Assembly: GCA_024663395.1 (NCBI GenBank)
Contig: JANFAH010000001.1
Span: forward strand, 5,518,001 to 5,582,000
Reading direction: 5' to 3'
DNA from: Pisolithus tinctorius
Taxonomy: Eukaryota; Basidiomycota; Agaricomycetes; Boletales; Pisolithaceae
DNA length: 64,000 nt
Position numbers and translations under genes: made by a program. Positions 30,649 through 42,051 of the stretch are shown piece by piece. The notes under the pieces were generated by a model. That model was not told the origin of the DNA. It saw only the letters and a program-made list of their open reading frames with translations, and searched no databases. Numbering within the stretch: the first letter of the stretch is position 1; each line of letters begins with the position of its first letter.

Positions 30649-31738
30649 AAGATACCGTTTATTCCCTCCTTAACCTGGATACATCAACCAGGAATTCGTA
30701 GAATAACTTATCGATCGACTCCTACCCTTCGACCTTGGAAAGCAGAGTTTAGCATATTCTGGCCCTGCTTTGTCCTGTCATACACACTACTGTTCACCCC
30801 CTCTCTTCCGCCTACCACGGCATCGGACAGATTAGCACAAGTACGCTTTACAAATACCTGATGCATATTGTTTTACACTGAGCGCTGTAGCATGCTGCTC
30901 CAGAGGCGGTGTACTCATGTGGAGGGAGGCTGAGACATTCTTTAGAGTTCAGTACATGTGCTCATCCGCAGCAATTGGATTACCAATTGAGTGAAGCACT
31001 ACGTCACTGCATATATAGATTATCAGGATGTGGAACCCCAAGTATTGTTGTAACCTATACCACATGGGCGTCAGGGCCCAGAACACACCGCCATTGTGAC
31101 GGTGTGTCTTGACCGCGGGCACTTGGTATGGATGCGGTAACCGAGGACATAAAGGCACATACTCATAAGTGAATTCATCAGATAGCGCCATGGCAATGCA
31201 GAAATTGGTAGCAGCTGCTACGCCAAGGTTGCATCCTACACACTTGAACACATACAATCGGTGTCGGGCTACTACAGCGAATTATAGGTATGGATCGAAG
31301 GTCGAAATGTAATGTTACATGAGGGAATCTAGGCCCGAAAACTTTGGTCTTCCTCAGCGATGGCCGGAGGGTGTGTCCGAAGAGAGAATTAAAAAAAATA
31401 GAAGCAACTGGAACGCGTATAAAGACAGCGCGGCAAGGGCGTTAAGATAACTTAGACACGGGGAAATGGTGCCAGAGAGTGAGGATGGTGAAGCCCGCAA
31501 GGTGATTTGACGTAGCCAGAGGACAACTACGCGGGGTAAGGGTCCAGGACTCTGAAGAGGGTGGAGCAGCGGGGGGGCACATAGGGGGGGAGAGAACAGG
31601 AGTAACGGGGGGAGAACAATTAACGATGTGGTCCATACGGTATCGCCGTTTCCGCTGGCATAGTCTATCAAATTCCTTGCGGAGCCCTTGGACGGTCCTT
31701 CATGGCAGAAATCCGGTGAGGTGACGAAGTCTCGGATG
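30649..31738. other. Intergenic region, no gene supported
   Basis: 1090 bp. Contains a short inverted repeat (31083-31107) and a purine/pyrimidine-biased patch near 31360-31680. Short open frames look random. Confidence 0.5.
31083..31107. repeat. Short inverted repeat (hairpin)
   Basis: ACACACCG and CGGTGTGT flank a spacer of about 9 nt, forming an 8-bp perfect stem. Context is intergenic and the function is unknown; chance is possible. Confidence 0.55.
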
Positions 31739-33010
31739 TTAATATATGCCTGGCGGGGTCATCGGGGTCTGTGACACCAACAAGCTTTCCGAAGACACTG
31801 TACGACCATGCCTGAGCGGGCTCCCATACCCAACTGCACGAACGGAAGGGGGAAACAACTTGGAAGGGTCAGACTGTTGTACTGTTGAATGACTTTGGCC
31901 TTCCCTCGACGGATCTGGCTGTTGATGAGGGTGGTGAGCTGCATTGGCAGCCACGGCGCCCACGACACGCTTGTACCCAGGGGGAGGATCGTTTTCTTGG
32001 GCCTACAGTTGCGAACCACGAATCAACATCCAACACAAGCGGGCACGCAAAATCATAACAGACTTACACTGCGTGGTTCGGACAGTAGCCCTAATTTTAA
32101 CTGGAGATCACGCGAAGGGATCGAAGGTGCGACGGTAGCTCGGCTGCGCTCGTCGGCAGTCGACACGATACTCGAGAAATTTTCGTCGCCGATTTGTATC
32201 ACTCCATCCAAGTCAACGGCTTCGGGATGACCGTCTCCTTCTTCAGGACCTTCAGCTACAGCGCACCCTGGCTCGTTCCGATTTTCGCGCCAATTGGCAT
32301 CATGTCCGTGTCCAGTACTGCTCACGTCAATCCGCCAAGTCGCGGAGGGGAACTCGGCCTTGACCTCTTGAGGTCCCAGCCCCAAAAAGCGGAAAATTTG
32401 TTGCGACCACCGTCGCTGTTGTTGGGGGCGCGGAGCAGACTTGGCGAAACTCAAAGGAGAGTAGTCGTCGTCGGGTGAAGTGTTAAGTGGTGTCGAAGAA
32501 TCTGTAGAATCCGACCTGGATTGGCGAAACTTGCGTTGGGAATCAAACTTCACGCATGGTGAATCCATGGAGTCATCGAGGATCATTGATTGGCTTGCAG
32601 GGGTTACTCGGTGTCGGATATGTCTCTCGAGCGCGAATGTGCGCTTGAACTTGGCGATCAGTGAGTTCCACAGCCCCTCTGCGCGCGCTGGGCGGAATTT
32701 CGAAGATCGCTGGCGATGTCGCTGCCAGACGAAGTATGCCGCGAAACACAGGAGAAGTCCCACTCCGACGATGACGGGTGTGACTATTTGCAGGGTTCCC
32801 CAGCCTGTTGAAGTTCCTTGATCGACACTCTCGTCTGCGCGAGCCTGTGATGGAACGCTTAGTCGTGCGCTTCGACAGGACAGTGGTGGTCAGTGAGCCA
32901 CGTACACGAATATCCTGTATGAATCCCAAGGACATGAGTTCGTTCGACAATGGACGACGGGGGGACTGGGTGGGACGAACCTGACGCGATCCTAACAGGA
33001 CGACCATCAC
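31739..33010 (-). CDS. Single-pass membrane protein, function unknown
   Basis: Three exons. Exon 1 from 33010 begins MMVVLLGSRQVRPTQSPRRP and ends DIR before a GTACGT donor. Exon 2 starts ARADESVDQGTSTGWGTLQ and contains the only hydrophobic span (VTPVIVGVGLLLCFAAYFVW) followed by basic residues (QRHRQRSSKFR), so the long Ser/Pro-rich tail is probably cytosolic. It includes SPDDDYSPLSF and GLGPQEVKAEFP. Exon 3 reads AQENDPPPGYKRVVGAVAAN and ends at TAA 31739-31741. Short extracellular part, one TM and disordered cytosolic tail is a common Agaricomycete hypothetical layout. The first exon is the least certain part. Confidence 0.72.
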
Positions 33011-35448
33011 ATCCGTCTAGACACTCGTGGAAGACGGAGAGAGAGAGAGATAAGGAAAGGGAGGGAGAGAAGATAATCCAGTTCTTGCGAGCGCTCGCAG
33101 CGAGGAATTGATGATATATACCTACTGAAGCCGAGTGCCGGGACCAATCAAGGAAGCTTATCCTCTGACATTTGCTTAGGTTACCGATTCTGAGTCTCCC
33201 ACTCTCACACGACGAATAAGGTCCCCCTACATTCCAGTTTGAGGCCGTCCGCTCGAGGCTCGGGATATTACCATCGCATTTGCATCAGCTGTGTATTGCA
33301 TCTTACCAACCGATCCCCGTTGATCGGCTAAAAGATCATGAGCCGGTCGCTGAGTACTGAGTTCTTACGGAAAGTTCAGGGGAGGATGGCTCGGGAATTT
33401 TATTATACATACAACCGTGGTCAGCATTAATGTCGCTGTCAAGCTCTGGCGGTGCCGTTCATGTCGCAATCGACTGGGTCTTCGATCAAAATGTTACTTT
33501 GAGAATGCTGCCCTCTCTAATAGCTGACAATCGTGCCATCGATGGTGCTTTGAAGTCGCACACGGGACTATTTCCTCGTCAAGTAGGCAACTCTTCACAG
33601 CTTCAGCATCGGCGAACCCTGGCGGTCATTTGACCAGCTTGGGGTGTCGTCCCACGACACATCCAGCAAAGTGAGTCAACACAATCGATCTGTAACTACG
33701 ACCCCAGCAGGACTGTTTTCCCGAAACACTACATGTGGTAGGGCTCAGTTGATAGTGAGTGCCGATCGCGCTGGATTTTCATGCTCCCACCAGTACTACC
33801 CTGAATCGATCGTCCGCGGTCGTCGCCATCGATTAAAAGATTCCGTGCGTGAATGTCTTCTGACGTCGTGTTTGAACTAAATACGGTACGACTATGTACT
33901 GGTTTGTAGTCTTCCTTTCGAATCCACCAATCGCGTATCCGGTGCCTCGTGTGTCGCCGGGCTAGCTCCGGGCACCTATCACGCCCATTTTGAGCCCACT
34001 CGACCGGGGACGACATGGGGCACGGCCCAGTGTTATCCAGGTTTAAGACAACGATATATTAAATACGTACATACATCGTAGAGTATCTGCAACCGTTTCA
34101 CTATATATCTACTCCATCAAGTTCAATCATAACCTTAACACACTTATCTACAGAGTTCGCAGCATGTTGAGGGTGCCTGATAATCATGTATCAATCTGTG
34201 CACTCGGACTCCGTACAATGTCAGAAGGCTGGCAGTAACGAGGATGGAGCCTCCCGCAGTTACATGGCAACACCTTCAGTGAGCCGTCTCTCGTCGATTA
34301 TGCCAATAGCATTACATGCCTGACCAAGGGACTGCAGATACTTCTGCTCTTACCACTCGTTGTGTAAAAATAGAGATACGCTTTGAGTCTTCCGGCGGAC
34401 GTACCAGATAGCCCATAACTCTGCCACCGGCCAAAAAATATTGTGACGCATCCCGTGGCCATCACGTCTTTGATTTCGCAGTTCGATAATCACACCCTGG
34501 TGACTACCAGTTATCGACTATACCCAGAAGGGCTGGGGGCTGTGAGTGATGGTGGAGTTCCATTTAGGAAGGTTTGCTTGGGTTTGATTTCAGTCGACAC
34601 TAGTTTGACCACGTTGAGTCTGGCCTCGGTTACATAGTAATTAGCAATGTTTTCGAACATTTCCGGTCACCTGTAACAGTGGGCGTCAATTTTTACTGCT
34701 TCTTGTGCTTCGCGGAGCACCTTCCCCGTATCTGAAACAGTCATGCAAGCTTGTCATTACAGTGGAAAAAACGAGGTTGGTGTCTTATCAGTCTCTGCAG
34801 AAGCGACTCACATATCTCCGGTGCAAAACTTCTGTCAAGAGTATGGAACGAGGAGTTGTGAGAGGCTTCTCGATTGCCACAGTCTCCGAACGGTCTTGAG
34901 GGTCTCAAAGGACCTTGATAGTTACTGCAATCGCTAGCTAGGCTAGGCACCGGCTGCTCGGCCCAAGTCGCCGATAGTTATGGGAGGGAGCCACGCGTTG
35001 TAGTCGTGTTGACATAAACAGTACCAGACAGTAGTGCGAATCGGGATCTGGGAACGATGCCCCCTCGTGTTTGCTGGAAATCCCACGAAGCAACGGAGGA
35101 CTCACATGGGGAGTTGCCATGTTCTGTGAGCTGGCAAAGAGCTCCACCCTTCACCAGGTCGTCATACCCTGGTTCTTCGACGGGTTGGCAACAGCCAGCC
35201 ACAGAGGGACTTGATCAGGGATCATTCCGTTGGTGGATGGCCGTTTTGTGCTCCAAGCTTCCACAGCGCTCCGTTGAACTGCGGAAGCAGTTGATGGAGG
35301 TCAACCAAATATAGCGGGATGCTTAGTCATGATATAATCCCGCCTTCCTCAATTTTTACGGGGTGTACGGAAGCGGGCTGGGTGTGGTCTCCACGCAGGC
35401 CTTCGTTCTTGACCACCACCACCACCACCACCATCACCCGGTGTCACC
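33011..35448. other. Long intergenic region, no gene supported
   Basis: 2438 bp with no frame longer than about 95 codons and no recognisable motif on either strand. It contains GA-rich DNA near 33030-33070 (promoter side of the membrane protein gene) and an (ACC)7 repeat at 35412-35432. Possibly decayed sequence. Confidence 0.5.
35412..35432. repeat. (ACC)7 trinucleotide repeat in the aminopeptidase 5' leader
   Basis: Seven perfect ACC units end 16 bp before the ATG at 35449. Confidence 0.9.
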
Positions 35449-38400
35449 ATGGCCCCGCCTGCACCACCACCCCCACCCCCTATGTGCTTCCCCTTCTCCT
35501 CGAATCGCTCCCGTTTCAAACAAGCCAGCCCCCTCGTCCGCACAGACTCGGAAAAGTCAGACGCTAATTCATATGGGCCAGATAACACCTCCTATTACTC
35601 TCAGCACTCAGGCGAGCGCTCACCCGCGCGGTCTCGTCAGTCTGGAAACCTCGTTCGCTCAGGCTCCGTCTCGACGACTCGAACCCTTACCTCTGATCGT
35701 GATCAAGAGAAACTACAATTCGACTCAGACTCAGAGCCATACGATGTCCCTGCACTTCCCAACAACCGAAGCCAGTCTAAGATCTCACACCTCTCTCGCG
35801 ATGCTAGTAAGGGCAGCCTCGTCAGGACTGATTCCAAGAGATCTGCAAGATGGGGCTATGGTTGGGGCATAGGCAAGGCCAAGGAAAGAGAAAGAGAACT
35901 TCTGGACAGGAGTCCTTCTGTAAACTCAGAGAGGCCACCCCTTCCACAATATGACTCTCCTACTCGCTCGTCTTCAAGATCAAGCCGTAGCAAACGGCCC
36001 CCTTTCTACTCCAACGATTCTTCAAGCACATTGGTGGGCTCTGCATTCGAGCGCAAGATCAACGACGTGGAATCCATCAAGGAGCGCATCGATACTGCCG
36101 AGAGACTCGAACAGATAAGAAAGCTAATGATGAAGGATAACCTTGATTATTAGTGCGTGGTTTCTTGCGCCTCGTGACTCCCTTGCTCATGGTCCCACAG
36201 CGTTGTTCCAAGTGAAGATGCTCACCAGTCAGAGTACGTCTCAGCCGGCGACAAACGCAGAGAATGGATATCTGGGTGAGGGCGAATTGGGGGTTTCTGC
36301 TACTCAGCTCATCCCCTCCCTACAGGTTTAGCGGTAGCGCTGGCCAAGCTATCATCTCAAAGACTGCTGCTTACTTGGTCACTGATTCCCGTTACTGGCT
36401 GCAAGCACGGGCGGAGCTTGACCCAAACTGGTATATCATCACCGCTGGTGCTGTTGATGCCCCGAAAGATTGGATTGACTGGCTCGTGGTGCGCTCTCCT
36501 CGTTGAATAGCGTGTATGAGAGATCCCAAACCTATTCTGAATAGGATCGGGCCAAAAATACCAAAGTCGGAATTGATGCCCGCATGATCTCGCACGAAAA
36601 AGCGACTCGTTTGAACACGCTACTCAATGCCAAAGGATCCAAACTGATTTTCCCCCCTCAAAATTTTATCGACCTCTGCTGGAAAAACAAACCTCCGCGC
36701 TCGAAGGAACCCGTTTTCATCCAATCGATTGAATTTACTGGCCGTGAAACATCGTCCAAAATTGCCGAAATTCGACAATGGATCAGATCGCAACCACCCG
36801 CCGTAATTCCATACTCCAAGTCTCCACCATCACCAGCTCAAGCCCATGTGGGCACCCTCATAACTTCCTTGTCGAACCTTGGTCAGTTTTGCGTATATTA
36901 ATTTGGCAAAACCGCTAACAGATGGAGTATAGCCTATTTGCTCAATCTACGCGGATCTGATATCCCATTCAATCCCCTATTCTACGCGTATCTGTTCATA
37001 TCCATTGACAGAGCTATTCTATTCCTCGATGCCGCTAAGGTCACAGATGATATAGAGGATTACCTTCGTGCCCACAAAATTGAGAGACGGGACTATAACG
37101 ATATCTGGCCCTTCCTTCGTAGGAGGGAGTGGGGTGAGGGTAGACTCCTTATCAACGCAGAGACGTCGTACGCAATTTCGCTTATGTTAACTCACTTCCG
37201 ATATACTGTTGTTCCCTCACTCGTCGATAATATGAAGGCCGTCAAGAACGAGGTGGAATTAGAGGGTTTGCGGCGTGCCTATCTACGTGACGGCGCTGCC
37301 TACGTGCGTCCGCTTTTTTGCCGTTCAACTGACACTCACCTTCACGTGCTACTCCAGGTTAGGTGGTTGGCCTGGTTAGAGCACAAGATTCGCCAGGGCT
37401 ATGATATCACGGAATATGAAGCCGCGTGGCGACTTACCGAGTACAGGAGACAGAACAAACATTACTGGGGTCTCGCGTATGAAAACATCTCTGCCAGTGG
37501 ACCCAATGCGGGTGAGTGTTTATTATCCAGATGAAATAAACGAGTTGGAGTCCAATTGTACGGTAGCTCTGCCGCACTATTCGCCATCAAAATCAACTGC
37601 CAAAATGATTGACCGAGAAACGCCGTACCTCAAGTACGCCTTCCCCACTTAGCCGTTTCTGACATTCATCAAACTTCTCTTACCTCAGCGATTCAGGCGC
37701 CCAGTACCGAGATGGCACCTGTGACACTACGCGCACTGTCCATTTTGGAAGGCCAACTCAAGATCAATCTGAAGCGTATACACGTGTATTACAGGGTCAT
37801 GTATGTCGTTACTCGATGCAGTTTCCCCACACTCTGACTGTTACTTCAGATCGCTGTTGATAGCGTCATTTTCCCCGAGGGCACGACAGGTGCTCAGCTG
37901 GATGTACTAGCTCGCCGAGCACTCTGGAAGGATGGCTTGAATTACTTGGTATGCGTTGTTGCATTAGGCTCAACCTCATCTATCAGGTCATCTGACGACA
38001 TCGTGTCTACAGCATGGGACGGGTCACGGTTTTGGCTCTTTTCTAAATGTCCACGAGGGGCCTCACGGCTTCTCGAGCAATGTGCCGCTGGTTCCTGGCC
38101 ATGTCATTACGAATGAGCCTGGCTTCTGTGAGTTAGGACGACGCATTCTCTCAAGCTAGTAAACTCAACTTCAACCATCAGATCTGGAAGGCAAGTGGGG
38201 GATGCGAATTGAATCTGCGCTATGCGTGAGGCGCGTGAGGGTGCGTAGTAGACATCTCTCTGATTGATCTTCGGTGACGTGCTTTATGCCTGTAGACGAA
38301 GGGCGAGTTTAGCGGCGATATCTGGCTCGGTTTCGAGCGGTTGACTTGTGTGCCTATCCAAACACGTATGGTGAAAGAAAACATGCTTACCAAAGAAGAG

Positions 38401-38606
38401 AAGCAGTGGCTCAAAGTGAGTATGTTCAGTTGCTCGCGCGACCGCGCTGATATCGCTGGCAGGATCATAATAAGAAGTGCCTGGAAAGGCTTGAGCCATT
38501 CCTCAAGGAGGACAAGCGGGCACTCAAATGGCTGAAACGAGAAGCCGAAAGAGGCATCGGCATCGCTGCCCCGGGTCCAGGAGGGATTACGATCGACTGG
38601 GACTAG
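35449..38606 (+). CDS. Xaa-Pro aminopeptidase P (M24B) with a long disordered N-terminal extension
   Basis: ATG 35449 opens a Pro-rich then Ser/Arg-rich region of about 220 residues ([20 protein letters not shown]...) that precedes the canonical N-terminus [20 protein letters not shown]. The family fold follows: [43 protein letters not shown], then the pita-bread catalytic domain with metal ligands in [15 protein letters not shown] (two Asp), [19 protein letters not shown] (His), [18 protein letters not shown] (Glu) and [11 protein letters not shown] (Glu). At least nine introns of about 50-60 nt join in frame. The enzyme removes N-terminal residues before proline using two Mn ions, in the cytosol for this clade. 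The stop is TAG 38604-38606. Family assignment is very secure; the extension has no known domain. Confidence 0.93.
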
Positions 38607-39176
38607 ACGCCTGGAGCTCTCATCTTTCTGCGATACCATCTACCCCACTTTTGCGACACCCCCGACCCGTACTTGTTACGTTTAACCCTTGCGCTTCAGC
38701 GTAATGTTTTATCTTACTTGGATCTACTAGCGGAGAAACGCATCGGGACCGTTCTCTCCTCAAATATGTGATACTTACATGTTGACTGTTCAATCTTAGA
38801 CGGTACGGCTTCATCCCGGGTCCTCACTGTAATTGGCGATCCGTGCAGGCTTTGTCGTCGCACAGATCCCCGTGTTCTTATGGCGTGTCTCGTAAACTTG
38901 GATGTATCTGCCTCTTCCCTTAATCCTCCCGCCTTTTGTTGATGTGTCATTTCAATATATACAATTAAATGTCCAAGCTTATAATGACCATGGAAATGGG
39001 CGCAAGGACATGACCTACATATGTGGATGGGTCATTGCGATGGTAAAAACTTGCAACCTTGGTCATGCAACGCGAACTCATTGTATTCAAGTAAGCAGTA
39101 GTGAAGTTGCAAAGGAATAACGGAGGAAAAGGACGTGGCTGTTCTGAGGCAGCACACAATGGGGCTAAGTAAGCAA
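38607..39176. other. Convergent 3' flanks of the aminopeptidase and NOG1 genes
   Basis: 570 bp, no gene seen. Confidence 0.6.
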
Positions 39177-41616
39177 TCATCGCCTGTCTGTCTTTCCAGC
39201 TTTTCGTTTGCCAGCAAACAGGTGCTTGGGCTGTGTACCGTTCGTCAGCATCGGGAAAACCATATACGGTTGGCCAATCCCCCACCATTTTGACTCTTAT
39301 AGCACGATCACTCTCGCCAGCTTTTGCAAGCATATTGCGCCGTCTTTGACCCAAGTTACGTAGCTTAACAGCTTTAGATGCTTGCTATGGGTGGAATGAG
39401 GCCCAGCGCGAACAAAAATAAACTTTCCGACGTTACCTGCTCGTCCCGCAAGCCAGCCACCTGTCGGTTTGATTGTGGAGCTCTTGGATGTTTCGCAATA
39501 ACAGCTCCAGAATTGCCCTTGGCACGTTTGTTGGGAGTTTCCTCACCGTCGACATCCATCCAATCGCCCTCATCACTTTCACTTACATTCTCGTTATCAA
39601 CCTCCATACCAGCATCTGTCTCAGCTTCCGCCCGCTTTCGCTTGGCTCTTTGCACCTTGGCCAACATCTCCGCCCGTTGCTGTATGCTACTCGGATCGTA
39701 CCCTGCCTTCTTTAATGATGTCGTTAATTCACTTAGAGTGCGTAGACCAGCTGTTCTCGGTAATCGAGCCTGGTTCTTTTGTGCCTTCTTGATGCTTTGT
39801 GACTGTATCTTATGCTCGAGCGACTTTTGCATTGCGGCCGCTTCTTGCTCGTCCTCAGAATCAAACTACGAAAGAACGTAAGGCGTCTGAAAAAAAGATA
39901 TCAACAGGTAAAATGGCCTACCATATCTTCATCAATGTCGTAGTATCCTTCTGCCTCCAGCTGCTCCTCTTCGCGCTCAAGCGCCTCTAGCTTCTCGGCA
40001 ATATCAGGGTCAACGAAGTCTGCAATGTTCTTGCCATCCATGATCTCCGGCATGATATCCATCTTCCATTCAGGATTCGCGAGCAAGTAGTTGCCTGAAG
40101 TAATATGTTAAGGGCTGGTATAGAAATATACTCGACTAGCTCACTTTTCAGATTAATGCTATACACGCCAGGGCCGCCTTGCTCAGCTTCAACATCCCGA
40201 AGGAGTTTCTTGCCCCCTGTGTCATTTTTATCGTACTTCCTCTTTTCCTTGACAGCATCAGGAATAAACGGCGGGCGCTCGATGTCGTCGCGGGGCGTAG
40301 GTATGGAAACGTGGATCCTGTTGACTATGGAATCCACCTTGTTCCCTTTGAGCTTCGTTTCGACTCGGTGGGCCAGAAGGGCATCGCAAGCTGTATTTTT
40401 GAGTTGCATGACACCCTCTTCAGAATAACATGAGGTTTGGACACATTGCACATCTTCTTTGTCAATAATCTCCTGCACAAGGGCCTTATTTTCTGGCGCA
40501 AGGTCTTCTAGGCGTGTGACATCGATTTTGTTTATTACGAGAATCGTCGGCTTCCCACCGAACAGGGGTTTTATGGAGTGGAAAAGTTTACACTATGGAA
40601 ACTGGATTAGATGGTGGCTGAACACCCTGCGAGTGAGGAAACTTACTTGTGCTTCCACCGTGTAACCACATTGTTCACTCAGATCCATAAAATACAAAAT
40701 ACAACTTTTCAGGTGCGCGAGGGCAGTTATGCTCTGCATCTCGATCGTGTTCATTTCCTCCAGAGGATGATCTAGAATACCAGGGGTATCGATAACCTGC
40801 CACCGCAAATACTTGTAATCAAGGTGGCCAACGAAGAGTGATTTCGTGGTAAACGCATATGGTTGTACGTCGACATCGGCACGCGTGACCTTGTTCATGA
40901 ATGAAGACTTCCCCACATTTGGATATCCGCAAATAAGAAGCGTTCGTGTATTTGGATCTATAGCTGGAAGACGTGAGATGTGTTGCCGGACTTGTTCCAG
41001 GTAGGCAAGAGGATCTTTCTGGCGTCGCATAACTGTCGCCATCCTATCATTAAAAGGTTAGAGGCGTCGAGATATAAGGTGTGTCACTCAGTAACATACC
41101 GACCAAGGGCAGCCGTCTTGAGTTGCTTACACCGATACAAGCTGTCGCCGAATTTCAACAGGCGCACATAATCCTTGGCGATGTGATCGATGAGATGGCG
41201 AGCGGTACGAAGCTGGCCCAAAGCAAGCTTGTAATGGTTTTTGTCATACAGCACATTCATCAGCGACGCGAGAAAGGGATGTAAGTCCTGTACGGAAGAT
41301 CGCTCAGCGTAACGTTAAAGTTAAGGCGGAAGTAAACTGACATCAAGCATGGGGAACTCGGAAAGGATTGCCCCCAGCTTTTCGTCGAATGAGTCTTGTG
41401 TAAACTTGACTTTGCGCATGTAGAAAGACCGTATGCGACTGATTTTAAAGTTTTTATGAATCACCTAGTAATACGATATCCGTCATTCTGCAACAAGCAT
41501 TTTAGGGAATAGAGACATACCGTTGGTGTTTTACGTTGTGTTTTGGACAATACAATGTCCAAGAAATCGGCCGCTGTGGGCACTGGGGATATCGCTTTTA
41601 GGCCGCTGGTCGACAT
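39177..41616 (-). CDS. NOG1: Nucleolar GTP-binding protein 1, 60S ribosome biogenesis GTPase
   Basis: Starts at 41616 with [20 protein letters not shown] and follows the Nog1 family throughout: [18 protein letters not shown], then [20 protein letters not shown], then the GTPase domain with G1 [13 protein letters not shown], switch region [18 protein letters not shown]3 [20 protein letters not shown] and G4 NKID. Downstream are [35 protein letters not shown], an acidic/charged region, and a basic tail that ends with the small exon [17 protein letters not shown] (stop TGA 39177-39179). Nog1 acts in the nucleolus on pre-60S particles. Roughly ten short introns. The gene lies 435 bp downstream of the G-alpha stop on the same strand. 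Confidence 0.95.
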
Positions 41617-42051
41617 GGTCGCTGCTGATGAAGTTCTAAGCGCCAGGCATGCGTGCCTTCACAAATCTTGCATATGGATTCCCATAAATGGTTATAGTCA
41701 CATGATTTTCTGATTAGTAAGCTATCACCAGCTCCAATATCTTCCGGTTTAGTGGTACGACGAGGTGCGGGTGAGATGTACGTTCACGTCCATGAAACTC
41801 ACCACAATTTTTAACATGTAACAATGTGTCCCTTTCTTAAAGTATCTGAAACCCACTTCACGATCGATTCTAAACGAGGGTTCTGGCAACAAATTTCAGC
41901 GTTTACATCTAGTCGCAGGTGGCGAAGGGAATCAGATATAATGTAGTTGCAGTACAAAGGAATCGACTACGCTATGTGGAACAGAGGGAATATCCATCGA
42001 AAGTCTCAGAATCTTGACATGTATACCCTGCAAGAAGAAGCAGTGCGCAGC
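41617..42051. other. NOG1 promoter region
   Basis: 435 bp between the G-alpha stop and the NOG1 start. AT-rich, no gene seen. Confidence 0.5.

Noticed and set aside
30949..31257. Minus-strand 102-codon frame with Cys residues
   Set aside because: No similarity recognised, overlaps an inverted repeat, no promoter or splice context.
33430..34900. Frames of 60-95 codons in the 33.0-35.4 kb gap
   Set aside because: Length expected by chance, no recognisable residues; kept as intergenic.
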